Positions 9,191 to 16,587 of a stretch of DNA of 64,000 nt are shown piece by piece. The DNA lies in NCBI RefSeq assembly GCF_022348165.1, contig NZ_JAKRFI010000002.1, forward strand, positions 558,001 through 622,000, in the 5' to 3' direction. The first letter of the stretch is position 1; every line of letters begins with the position of its first letter. The position numbers were made by a program, and so were the translations under genes. Below the pieces are notes generated by a model that saw nothing but the letters and a program-made list of their open reading frames with translations, had not been told where the DNA came from and ran no database searches. The DNA is from Halomonas sp. McH1-25 (GTDB taxonomy: Bacteria; Pseudomonadota; Gammaproteobacteria; Pseudomonadales; Halomonadaceae).

Positions 9191-10015
9191 TTACATCTGC
9201 TCTTTCTGAGCACCGGATTTTTCGCGCGCCCGGCCCAGCTTGGGCTCCTCGCCGAGCGGCTCGGGCTGCTGCTTGACCGAGTACTCGGCACGCCCATCCA
9301 GTGACGGACCGCTGGACCAGCGGCCTTCGGGCGCTTCCTTGTCCATCAACGTGTTGAGATAGTAATAGGAGTGCTCCATGGCTTCATGGTCCTCCGGGGT
9401 GGAGTTGGGGACCGGCAGCGCCGCCTTCATGCCACCCATCTCCTCGATCACGGCCAGCCACTGCTCCTGATGGTAGGTATCGCGCGCAATGAGGAAGGAC
9501 AGCATGTCCTTCATGCCCTTGTCGTCCGTCCAGTTGTAAAGACGTGACGCCAAGGTGCGACCGCTGGCTTCCGCCGTCACGTTGGCAAGCATATCCGCAC
9601 CGACATTGCCGGTGGCATAGATATGGCTCATGTCGAACGGCACGCCGTTGGCGTTGACCGGCATGGCCGAGAGGCCCGAAGACAGCAGGTGACGGGGGTT
9701 GGCACCGCCCAGGATAGCGTGGACGATCGGATCCTTGGCTGACTCTTCCTGCACGGACAGAGGCGCACCTTCCAGGTTGAGCGCAACGGCATGCGCGAGG
9801 ATCTCGATATGCGACAACTCCTCGGTCGCAGTCGAGAGCAGCATGTCGCGGATGCGGTCATCGCCGCGTGCGCCCATGGCCTGGAAGAAGTACTGCATGG
9901 CGACACGAATTTCGCCTTCCACACCGCCAATGGCCTGTTGCAGCAGCATGGCGAACTGGGGATCGGGTTTGTCGACGTTGACGCGATATTGCAGTTTCGC
10001 GGAATGATGGAACAT
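9191..10015 (-). CDS. Manganese-containing (non-haem) catalase
   Basis: 274 residues in the dimanganese catalase family. All five metal ligands can be placed by comparison with the Lactobacillus enzyme: Glu35 (GGVEGEIRVAMQYF), Glu66 and His69 (TEELSHIEILAHA), Glu149 (TAEASGRTLASRLY) and His182 (ARDTYHQEQW). It disproportionates hydrogen peroxide in the cytoplasm. The hydrophilic C-terminal tail is typical of the KatB-like bacterial forms. It has its own terminator and is separated by a long AT-rich stretch from the peroxiredoxin gene on the same strand. Confidence 0.93.
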   Translation of the reverse strand: MFHHSAKLQYRVNVDKPDPQFAMLLQQAIGGVEGEIRVAMQYFFQAMGARGDDRIRDMLLSTATEELSHIEILAHAVALNLEGAPLSVQEESAKDPIVHAILGGANPRHLLSSGLSAMPVNANGVPFDMSHIYATGNVGADMLANVTAEASGRTLASRLYNWTDDKGMKDMLSFLIARDTYHQEQWLAVIEEMGGMKAALPVPNSTPEDHEAMEHSYYYLNTLMDKEAPEGRWSSGPSLDGRAEYSVKQQPEPLGEEPKLGRAREKSGAQKEQM

Positions 10016-10478
10016 ATCGTAATCCTTTACGGTTGAAAGTTACTGATAACTGAGCGGTTGTCAGTAAGGATATCCACCCCTTACTCGCTAACATGAAATG
10101 TGCGAGTCATTATTATGGAGATCACAGTAGAAGCTATTTGAGAAAGTTTCCAAATAACCTGAAGTTAACTTTCTTTTCTTTTAGAGTTTGTGTGTTAGCG
10201 AAATGAAATGTTGTTTTCTGTATCGTTTATTTTCATTGCCAGCGGGTGTCGTAAAGGTCAGTTTGGCTGATAGCTGGCTTGTAGTTGGGCTTGATTTATT
10301 TGCCGGTCATCTGTTTGTTGTTTTATAAATGGCGATAATTAGTAATTGCTGCGCAGTAAGGCTAAATAAAAAGTGCTAGATCAAACCGACGTGAGTCGGT
10401 AATAAATCGCCCCGCAAGAGAGCGAGGCGATACATACAGGATGATTGTAAGATCCGGTTTCGAGCCGAGCCGTGAACG
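10016..10478. other. 463-base AT-rich intergenic region upstream of manganese catalase
   Basis: No gene is visible. The half nearest the catalase (about 10030-10380) is much richer in A and T than the surrounding genes and should hold the catalase promoter; I could not fix a convincing -35/-10 pair or an OxyR site by eye. The other end holds two hairpins belonging to the peroxiredoxin transcript. Confidence 0.6.
10385..10431 (-). terminator. Two consecutive hairpins ending the peroxiredoxin transcript
   Basis: Reading the minus strand, the first hairpin (10406-10431) has arms ATCGCC-T-CGC and GCG-G-GGCGAT followed by TTATT. The second (10385-10400) is ACCGAC/GTCGGT around a four-base loop followed by TTTGATC. 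The first is the better terminator; the second may be a back-up. Confidence 0.55.
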
Positions 10479-11117
10479 TCAGGTCTTGTTCGGCTGTTTG
10501 ACCATGCGCAGATAAGGCTTTTTCTCTTCCCATCCCTGCGGAAACATTTCGGCGGCCTGCTCGTTGCTGACGGAAGGCACGATGATGCAGTCCCCGCCAT
10601 CCGTCCAATTGACCGGCGTGGCTACCTTGTAGTCATCGGTCAGTTGCAGACTGTCGATGACGCGCAGGATTTCGGGGAAGTTGCGCCCGGTGCTGGCCGG
10701 GTAGGTAATGGTCAGACGAACCTTCTTGGCGGGATCGATGATGAACACCGAGCGCACCGTCGTCGAGTCGCTGGCATTGGGATGGATCATGTCGTAAAGG
10801 TCGCTGACCTTACGATCGGCATCCGCCAGCAGTGGAAAGTTGAGACCGTGTCCTTGGGTCTCTTGGATATCGCCGGCCCAGGCGATGTGATCCTCGACCG
10901 GATCGACCGACAGGCCGATGGCCTTGATATTGCGCTTTTCGAACTCCGGCTTGAGGCGTGAGACCTCACCCAGTTCGGTGGTGCAGACGGGGGTGAAATC
11001 CTTGGGATGCGAGAACAGGATCACCCAGCTATCCCCGGCCCACTCGTGGAAGTTGATCGGACCTTCGGTGCTTTCCTGGGTGAAATCCGGGGCGATATCG
11101 CCGAGTCGCAGAGACAT
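10479..11117 (-). CDS. 1-Cys peroxiredoxin (Prx6 type)
   Basis: 212 residues, the normal length for Prx6-like proteins. The peroxidatic cysteine is Cys45 in HPKDFTPVCTTELGE. The extended C-terminal domain (VATPVNWTDGGDCIIVPSVS) is typical of the 1-Cys branch, which reduces hydrogen and alkyl hydroperoxides without a conserved resolving cysteine. Cytosolic. It lies upstream of manganese catalase on the same strand but with a terminator between, so the two peroxide-removing enzymes are neighbours rather than one transcript. Confidence 0.92.
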   Translation of the reverse strand: MSLRLGDIAPDFTQESTEGPINFHEWAGDSWVILFSHPKDFTPVCTTELGEVSRLKPEFEKRNIKAIGLSVDPVEDHIAWAGDIQETQGHGLNFPLLADADRKVSDLYDMIHPNASDSTTVRSVFIIDPAKKVRLTITYPASTGRNFPEILRVIDSLQLTDDYKVATPVNWTDGGDCIIVPSVSNEQAAEMFPQGWEEKKPYLRMVKQPNKT

Positions 11118-11334
11118 GCTTCACTCCTTATAACGAATGGGCGCTGCCAGGCAGCTTTTTCATAACCTCTCGATCATGCACCTCAACAATGGGAAAGGGA
11201 AATAACGCCTGTGGCTAAGAAAATGCTTGAGCGCTATTTCACCCATGCAAAGGTAACACTAGTAGAGACCCCCTAGAGGGTAGCCCATGGCACGCCAGCG
11301 TAGCGCATGCCTGTAGCACTGGCGTAGCAGGTGC

Positions 11335-11829
11335 TCATGGCGCGGGCCCGGCGGCGCCCAGGAAGCGATTGCGCCAGTAATCGAGAGCCAACGATGTCGT
11401 GGTGACTTCGCGACCCGCGCCGGGGGCATGAATCATCTGCTGCCGACCGAGATAGATCCCCACATGCGTTGCGGTGTTTCCCGAGCCGAAGAACAGCAGA
11501 TCGCCGGGACGGGCCCGCTCCCGGCTCGGCAGGCGCGAGAATTGCTGGTCCGCCGTGCGCGGAACGGAAATGCCGGCTGCGCCATAGGCCATCTGCACGA
11601 GACCTGAGCAGTCCACGCCGTTGCTGCTGGCGCCGCCGTATCGGTAGGGCGTGCCCAAGGCCTGGCGGGCATTGGCCAGGATCATGACGCGCTCGATGGA
11701 TAGTGCCTGATCCGAAGACGGCGCGGGAACGATGGTTTCCTGCATGCGCGGACCGCTGGAACAACCGACCAGCAATGACAGCAGGAACACAGTAAACAGC
11801 AGGGGATAGCAGCGAGGAACGTTCAGCAT
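11335..11829 (-). CDS. NlpC/P60 family lipoprotein, peptidoglycan endopeptidase-like
   Basis: 164 residues. The signal peptide ends in the lipobox LLVGC (Cys23). The NlpC/P60 domain has the catalytic cysteine in the segment YRYGGASSNGVDCSGLVQ and the histidine in NTATHVGIYLG, with a second histidine in MIHAPGAGREV. The family cleaves D-glutamyl-meso-diaminopimelate type bonds or peptide cross-links in the periplasm (Spr/MepS, NlpC). Anchored to a membrane by its lipid. Convergence with no other gene; the 217 bases between it and the peroxiredoxin start contain no gene I can support. Confidence 0.87.
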   Translation of the reverse strand: MLNVPRCYPLLFTVFLLSLLVGCSSGPRMQETIVPAPSSDQALSIERVMILANARQALGTPYRYGGASSNGVDCSGLVQMAYGAAGISVPRTADQQFSRLPSRERARPGDLLFFGSGNTATHVGIYLGRQQMIHAPGAGREVTTTSLALDYWRNRFLGAAGPAP

Positions 11830-11878
11830 TCTGCCGTGAGTCTCACATTATGGTTTCCGTCTTGCCGATGCCATCGGG

Positions 11879-12193
11879 TCAGGCCCGACGACGCGATGCA
11901 TCCGGCGAGGCATTCCGGTCAGGCGCCGATTCGGCACGTAAGTGCAGGTGTACGGCACACGCCACGCGCAGCATCGAGGCCAGGTTGGGCATCTCGCCCT
12001 TGTCGGCGATGACCTCGCTGTAGAGCTTGCTGATGAAGCCCCCCGCCGACATGCCTTGCTCGGCAGCCAGGCTGTCGAGAATCTCCCAGAACTCGTTCTC
12101 CAGCCGGACGCTGGTCACGCTGCCCTGCAGGCGCACCGAGCGTGTGGTGCTCTCGTAGCGTTGCGGATCGGTCGAGGCATAGACATGGCACAT
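11879..12193 (-). CDS. Ribbon-helix-helix domain protein
   Basis: 104 residues. The core SVTSVRLENEFWEILDSLAA (about residues 25-44) has the pattern of the RHH_4 fold, in which an antiparallel strand recognises DNA. The start is supported by GGAA eight bases upstream. Such proteins are usually small transcriptional regulators. No antitoxin partner gene is adjacent, so a toxin-antitoxin role is not supported. Confidence 0.7.
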   Translation of the reverse strand: MCHVYASTDPQRYESTTRSVRLQGSVTSVRLENEFWEILDSLAAEQGMSAGGFISKLYSEVIADKGEMPNLASMLRVACAVHLHLRAESAPDRNASPDASRRRA

Positions 12194-12446
12194 GGCAGGG
12201 TTCCGTCATGATGTGTTCATTATCAACCTAGTCTTATTGACCGGGAGGAGCCATCCGACTTGTGTCTGGCAAGGCCTCGTCCGCTTATACCTTAGGCTAT
12301 GTAGTAACCCGCTAATACCCGCTCGCTCCGGCCGGCACCTATTCTCTGAAGAAGATGCCACCCGGCATCGCAACCTACAACGACAAACGGGCGGCCGGCA
12401 TCTCAACGTTTCAACGCGGCCAGCCCGATGATGGGGAGACTTCGCC

Positions 12447-13007
12447 ATGTTCTCACGCCCCTTATCCCGCCGTGTGTTCCTCAAGGCCAGCGGGGGTGCG
12501 CTGGTCGGGACGCTGGCCTTCGCCTGCGGTCCCATCGCCCTGCTGGCGCCGAGCCGAAGTTGGGCGGTGACTACAGAGCAGTTCACGACTCATGAGGGCG
12601 AGATACTGCTGCAATTCACCCGCCATGTCTTTCCGCACCGTGATCTGGAGGACGCCGTCTATGCATTGGTGGTCAAGGACCTCGACCGCCAGGCCGACGC
12701 CGATCGGAACATTCTCACACTGCTGCGCGATGGCGTGATGGCGCTGGATCGCCAGGCCGGCGGCGACTGGCTGGCCCTCGAGCCAGCGCAGCGACAGGCC
12801 AGCGTGGCCGAATCCGCCGGTTCGCCGTTCTTCGAGAAGATCCGCTCGTCCGCCGTGGTGTCGCTGTACAGCAACCCGCTGGCCTTCGCCCATTTCGGCT
12901 ATCAGGGCGGAGAGGGCGACATGGGGTATCTCTTCAAAGGCTTCGATGACCTGACCTGGCTGCCCGATCCGGCGTTGCCGGATAGCGGGCCGATGCCCGG
13001 CGCCTGA
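12447..13007 (+). CDS. Tat-exported small subunit, gluconate 2-dehydrogenase subunit 3-like
   Basis: 186 residues. It begins with a twin-arginine signal (LSRRVFLKASGG) and a hydrophobic stretch ending near SRSWA. The rest resembles the small non-catalytic subunit (subunit 3) that escorts membrane-bound GMC dehydrogenases through the Tat pathway. A GGGGAGA ribosome site precedes the ATG. The flavoprotein gene starts 63 bases downstream, so the two should form one operon and one periplasmic complex. The assignment rests on the signal, the size and the partner more than on strong motifs. Confidence 0.7.
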   Translation: MFSRPLSRRVFLKASGGALVGTLAFACGPIALLAPSRSWAVTTEQFTTHEGEILLQFTRHVFPHRDLEDAVYALVVKDLDRQADADRNILTLLRDGVMALDRQAGGDWLALEPAQRQASVAESAGSPFFEKIRSSAVVSLYSNPLAFAHFGYQGGEGDMGYLFKGFDDLTWLPDPALPDSGPMPGA

Positions 13008-13070
13008 GCCGGGCAACCTGAGCTGGGCAACCATAACGACAAGACGATGCTTTTCTGAGGAGAACACGCC

Positions 13071-14654
13071 ATGGCGCAGTTCGAGAATCGCAAGACCTTT
13101 GCCCACGACGATGACAGTGTCGTGGTGATCGTCGGCTCCGGGGCCGGTGGCGGCACCCTGGCCAACGAGCTGGCCCAGCAGGGCATCGATGTAGTGGTGC
13201 TGGAAGCCGGCGCCCTGCATGACCGCCCCGATTTTCATGCCGACGAGTGGCCGGCCTTCAGCCAGCTCTCCTGGCTCGATAACCGCACGACGTCGGGTAG
13301 CTGGCGCATCGCCAGGGACTTCCCCAACCTGCCCACCTGGATCTGCAAGACCGTGGGCGGGACCACGGTGCATTGGGCCGGTGCCAGCCTGCGCTTTCAC
13401 CCTCACGAGTTTCAGGCACTTACCCACTACGGTGCACTCGACGATGCCAATCTGCTCGACTGGCCGGTCGGCTACGACGAGCTGGCACCGTATTACGCGC
13501 GTGCCGAGGACAAGATGGGCGTGACGCGCACCAACGATATCGCCGGCCTGCCCGGCAACAACAATTTCAAGGTGATGCATGCCGGGGCGCAAAAGCTGGG
13601 CTATGCGTGCAACACGGGGCACATGGCGATCAACAGCCAGGCGCGCGATGGTCGGCCGGGGTGCCAGCAGCGCGGCTTCTGCTTCCAGGGCTGCCGTTTC
13701 GGCGCCAAGTGGTCGACGCTATATACTGAACTGCCGGCGGCGCTGGTCACCGGACATATGGAATTGCGCACACAGGCGCACGTGGCGCAGATCGAGCACG
13801 ACACGAAGGGCCGTGCCACGGGCGTCACCTATTTCGACAAGGACGGCAACCTGCAGCGCCAGAAAGCGCGTCTCGTCGCCGTGGCCGGCAACTCCATCGA
13901 GACGCCGCGCCTGCTGCTCAATTCGGCAAGCGCAATGTTCCCCGAGGGGCTGGCCAACAGTTCGGGCCAGGTAGGGCGCAACTATATGCGCCACATGACC
14001 GGGTCGGTCTACGCCACCTTCGACGAGCCGGTGCACATGTACCGTGGCACGACCATGGCCGGCATCATCTCCGACGAGGCCAGGCACGACACCTCGCGCG
14101 GCTTCGTCGGTGGCTACGAGATGGAGACCCTGTCGCTGGGCCTGCCGTTCATGGCGGCATTCCTCGATCCCGGTGCCTGGGGTGAAACGTTCACCGGTGC
14201 CATGGACCAGTACGCGCACATGGCCGGCATGTGGCTGGTCGGCGAGGACATGCCGCGCGAGTCCAACCGCGTAACCCTGCATGGCGAGCTCAAGGACCAG
14301 CATGGCCTGCCGATCCCCAACGTGCACTACGACGACCATCCCAACGACGAGGCGATGCGCGAGCATGCCTACCGGAAAGGCAGCGAACTCTATGCGGCGG
14401 TAGGCGCCCGCGACGTCTACCGCGTGCCGCCGTATCCGTCGACCCACAACCTGGGCACCTGCCGCATGAGTGCCGAGGCGCAGGATGGCGTTTGCAACGC
14501 GTATGGTCAGAGCCACGACATCCCCAACCTGTTCATCTCCGACGGTAGCCAGTTCACCACCTCGGCGGCGGAAAACCCCACGCTGACCATCGTCACGCTG
14601 GCGATCCGCCAGGCCGAGCACATCGGCAAGCTGATGAAGGAACGCGCGGTGTAA
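13071..14654 (+). CDS. GMC family FAD-dependent oxidoreductase (gluconate/sugar dehydrogenase flavoprotein-like)
   Basis: 527 residues. The FAD dinucleotide motif is VVIVGSGAGGGTLANELA near residue 20; KTVGGTTVHWAGASLRF is the GMC ring-binding segment; a cysteine cluster CQQRGFCFQGC (around residue 200) is typical of the subunits that carry an iron-sulfur centre or disulfides in membrane gluconate/fructose dehydrogenases; the active-site histidines lie in STHNLGTCRM and the C-terminal ENPTLTIVTLA. It should oxidise a sugar acid or alcohol in the periplasm after Tat export by its small subunit. The usual cytochrome c subunit gene is not present next to it. Confidence 0.85.
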   Translation: MAQFENRKTFAHDDDSVVVIVGSGAGGGTLANELAQQGIDVVVLEAGALHDRPDFHADEWPAFSQLSWLDNRTTSGSWRIARDFPNLPTWICKTVGGTTVHWAGASLRFHPHEFQALTHYGALDDANLLDWPVGYDELAPYYARAEDKMGVTRTNDIAGLPGNNNFKVMHAGAQKLGYACNTGHMAINSQARDGRPGCQQRGFCFQGCRFGAKWSTLYTELPAALVTGHMELRTQAHVAQIEHDTKGRATGVTYFDKDGNLQRQKARLVAVAGNSIETPRLLLNSASAMFPEGLANSSGQVGRNYMRHMTGSVYATFDEPVHMYRGTTMAGIISDEARHDTSRGFVGGYEMETLSLGLPFMAAFLDPGAWGETFTGAMDQYAHMAGMWLVGEDMPRESNRVTLHGELKDQHGLPIPNVHYDDHPNDEAMREHAYRKGSELYAAVGARDVYRVPPYPSTHNLGTCRMSAEAQDGVCNAYGQSHDIPNLFISDGSQFTTSAAENPTLTIVTLAIRQAEHIGKLMKERAV

Positions 14655-14745
14655 CCCCGCCCGTTTTGTGTCGACCCCCTTGGGCGGCGCCGGCAGGCGC
14701 CGGGCCGCCCGCTTTGCCTGTAATTCCCGATAGGAGCACGGCCGC

Positions 14746-15285
14746 ATGAGCTTCAATGGCGAGCAGTATCCCGGCGTCGAGTCCCCGGCCCGCGAGGCCA
14801 ACGGCTTTCGTCTCAATCACACCATGCTGCGTATCCGGGATCCGCAGCGTTCGCTGGCGTTCTACACCCGGATCTTCGCGATGCGCGTCCTGCGCAAGCT
14901 GGATTTCGAGGAAATGCGCTTCTCGCTCTACTTCCTGGGACGCCTGGACGATGACGAAGCGATTCCCGAGGATGCCGGCGAGCGTACCGTCTGGACGTTC
15001 CAGCAGCGCGGGATACTCGAACTGACCCATAACTGGGGCACCGAGGCGCAATCCGACGTCGCCTATCACGACGGCAATGCCGAGCCGCAGGGCTTCGGGC
15101 ATATCTGTTTTTCAGTGCCCGACCTGGACGCCGCCATTGCCTGGTTCGACGCCAATGACGTCACCTACGTGAAGCGCCCGGAGCAGGGCAAGATGAAAGA
15201 TGTCGCCTTCATCAAGGACCCTGACGGCTACTGGATCGAAATTGTCGAAGCGGCGCGTATGGCCGGGGTGGGGAGAAGGGCCTGA
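14746..15285 (+). CDS. gloA: Lactoylglutathione lyase (glyoxalase I), copy 1
   Basis: 179 residues, the longer single-chain type seen in proteobacteria and eukaryotes. The metal ligands are recognisable in LNHTMLRIRDPQRSL (His), ILELTHNWG (Glu), GFGHICF (His) and GYWIEIVE (Glu). It isomerises the methylglyoxal-glutathione hemithioacetal to S-lactoylglutathione. It has an AGGAGC ribosome site and lies 91 bases after the GMC gene. A clear paralogue is encoded at 24521-25057 on the other strand. Confidence 0.93.
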   Translation: MSFNGEQYPGVESPAREANGFRLNHTMLRIRDPQRSLAFYTRIFAMRVLRKLDFEEMRFSLYFLGRLDDDEAIPEDAGERTVWTFQQRGILELTHNWGTEAQSDVAYHDGNAEPQGFGHICFSVPDLDAAIAWFDANDVTYVKRPEQGKMKDVAFIKDPDGYWIEIVEAARMAGVGRRA

Positions 15286-15314
15286 GGAACGTACGTTACA
15301 GCGAATGAATAAAA

Positions 15315-15349
15315 CAGTGTTATAGTTTCAGGCTCGAAAAATAACACTG
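15315..15349. promoter_or_regulatory. Perfect dyad with T-run in the leader of the betaine binding protein gene
   Basis: CAGTGTTAT and ATAACACTG form a perfect nine-base inverted repeat 17 bases apart, followed by a T-run at 15351-15356 and then the ribosome site. The left arm overlaps a possible -10 (TATAGT, with TTACAG 19 bases upstream). It can be read as a repressor operator or as a terminator hairpin with a large loop. Confidence 0.45.
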
Positions 15350-15369
15350 ATTTTTTCTGGAGGTGCGTT

Positions 15370-16338
15370 ATGTCCCCGTCGTGGATCAAGACCGTTGGTA
15401 CTGCATTATGTCTCGCCCCCTTGGCATGGTCCGCCAATAGTCTGGCACAGCAGGATGCGGAGGTGCGCTTCTCTGCGCCGCCATGGCCTGGCGTGACCAT
15501 GAAGACCGAGATCGCATCGCAGCTGCTCGAGGCGCTGGGCTACGCACCGAGCACTAAGCAACTGGGTTCCCAGATCACCTACGAAGCGCTCAATCTGGGC
15601 GAGATCGACGCATACTTGGCCGCCTGGTTGCCAGCTCAGCAGGGCATGTATGACACCGTCAACGCCAAGGGCAATCTCGTCGACTTGGGCAACAATGTCG
15701 ACGGTGCGCGTATGGGCTTTGCGGTACCGCGCTATGTGGCCGAAGCGGGAGTAACCTCGGCGCGTGATATCGACAAGCCCGAGTTCGCCGAGCGCTTCAA
15801 TCATGAGATGTTCTCCATCGAACCCGGGTCGGCGACTAGCGATCTTCTCAATGGTGCGGTTGATAACGACACCTACGGTATGGGCGACTGGGATCTGAAT
15901 GAGGCCACTACGCCGGCAATGCTCAGCGCCGTTAACAGCGCTACGCAGAATGACGAATGGATTCTGTTCTACGGCTGGACTCCCCATTGGATGAATATCG
16001 AATACGACATCGTCTATCTCGACGATCCCGAGAACCTGTTCGGACCCGGTGGCGGGCGTAGCGATGTGCGTACGCTGCTTAGCAAGCGCTTCGCGGATCA
16101 AAATCCCAATGTCGTCCAACTGCTCGATCAAATGCTCTTTACCGCCGATGACCAGAGTCAGTTAATCCTGGAATTCAGTTACAAGAAGCAGGAGGCGTCT
16201 GACGTCGCCATAGCCTGGATGCGTGATAATGCCGAAAAAGTGAAAACGTATCTGGAGGGGGTGACAACGCGCGACGGACAGCCGGCCTGGCCGGTAGTGC
16301 AAGAAGCGTTTGGCTTACCGAGTCATCTTGGTGCGTAA
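15370..16338 (+). CDS. Glycine betaine/choline-type ABC transporter substrate-binding protein (ProX/OpuAC)
   Basis: 322 residues with a signal peptide ending at ANSLAQ. The mature protein has the OpuAC/ProX fold: VRFSAPPWPGVTMKTEIAS near the N-terminus, LNLGEIDAYLAAWLPAQ, FSIEPGSATSDL and WILFYGWTPHWMNIEYDI, the last containing aromatic residues of the kind that cage a quaternary ammonium group. It would bind betaine, choline or a related osmolyte in the periplasm. A GGAGG ribosome site precedes the ATG. No permease or ATPase is adjacent, so it either serves a distant transporter or acts as an orphan receptor. Confidence 0.85.
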   Translation: MSPSWIKTVGTALCLAPLAWSANSLAQQDAEVRFSAPPWPGVTMKTEIASQLLEALGYAPSTKQLGSQITYEALNLGEIDAYLAAWLPAQQGMYDTVNAKGNLVDLGNNVDGARMGFAVPRYVAEAGVTSARDIDKPEFAERFNHEMFSIEPGSATSDLLNGAVDNDTYGMGDWDLNEATTPAMLSAVNSATQNDEWILFYGWTPHWMNIEYDIVYLDDPENLFGPGGGRSDVRTLLSKRFADQNPNVVQLLDQMLFTADDQSQLILEFSYKKQEASDVAIAWMRDNAEKVKTYLEGVTTRDGQPAWPVVQEAFGLPSHLGA

Positions 16339-16343
16339 GTGAG

Positions 16344-16370
16344 GGATTTGCTCCTTATTGGAGCAAATCC
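16344..16370 (+). terminator. Hairpin after the betaine binding protein gene
   Basis: A perfect 11-base stem GGATTTGCTCC/GGAGCAAATCC with loop TTATT begins six bases after the stop codon. There is no T-run, but the strength and position fit transcription termination or 3-prime end protection. Confidence 0.6.
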
Positions 16371-16442
16371 AGACGGGGCAGTAAGAATGCGGCCGAGCCG
16401 CTTCATGATTTTTACCTGATTCCATCAGCGCTTTCTTATTTT

Positions 16443-16458
16443 TGGCATGAATATTTCA
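16443..16458 (+). promoter_or_regulatory. Possible sigma-54 promoter of the amide operon
   Basis: TGGCATG, four bases, TTTCA matches the sigma-54 consensus (TGGCACG-N4-TTGCA) at most positions, but the -12 G is a T. It would start a leader of about 100 bases before amiC. Weak by itself; suggested by the nitrogen-scavenging content of the operon. Confidence 0.25.
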
Positions 16459-16530
16459 TAAGTATTTCCATCAAGCCTGGGCCAGCACGGCTCGCCCTAT
16501 AAGCCTTGTCCAAATACGAAGAATAAGCAT

Positions 16531-16573
16531 GGCAATGAAGCCTGAATATCCAATGGATATTCAGGCTTTTTTT
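16531..16573 (+). promoter_or_regulatory. Leader attenuator: intrinsic terminator overlapping a hexaloop hairpin, before amiC
   Basis: At 16538-16573 a 14-base perfect stem (AAGCCTGAATATCC with its complement, loop AAT) runs straight into a T-run and ends 14 bases before the amiC start, leaving the CAGGAAA ribosome site free. A short competing hairpin, GGC-AATGAA-GCC at 16531-16542, uses the same GCC as the terminator stem. Its six-base loop has A at position 1 and G at position 4, the pattern known for RNA targets of ANTAR antiterminators. The terminator is direct observation; the antitermination role is inferred from amiR downstream. Confidence 0.65.
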
Positions 16574-16587
16574 GTGCAGGAAACACA

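Noticed and set aside
16344-16370. Considered as the first hexaloop hairpin of the ANTAR target
   Set aside because: Its stem is 11 bases with a five-base loop lacking the A/G pattern, and it directly follows the preceding gene, so it is that gene's 3-prime hairpin.
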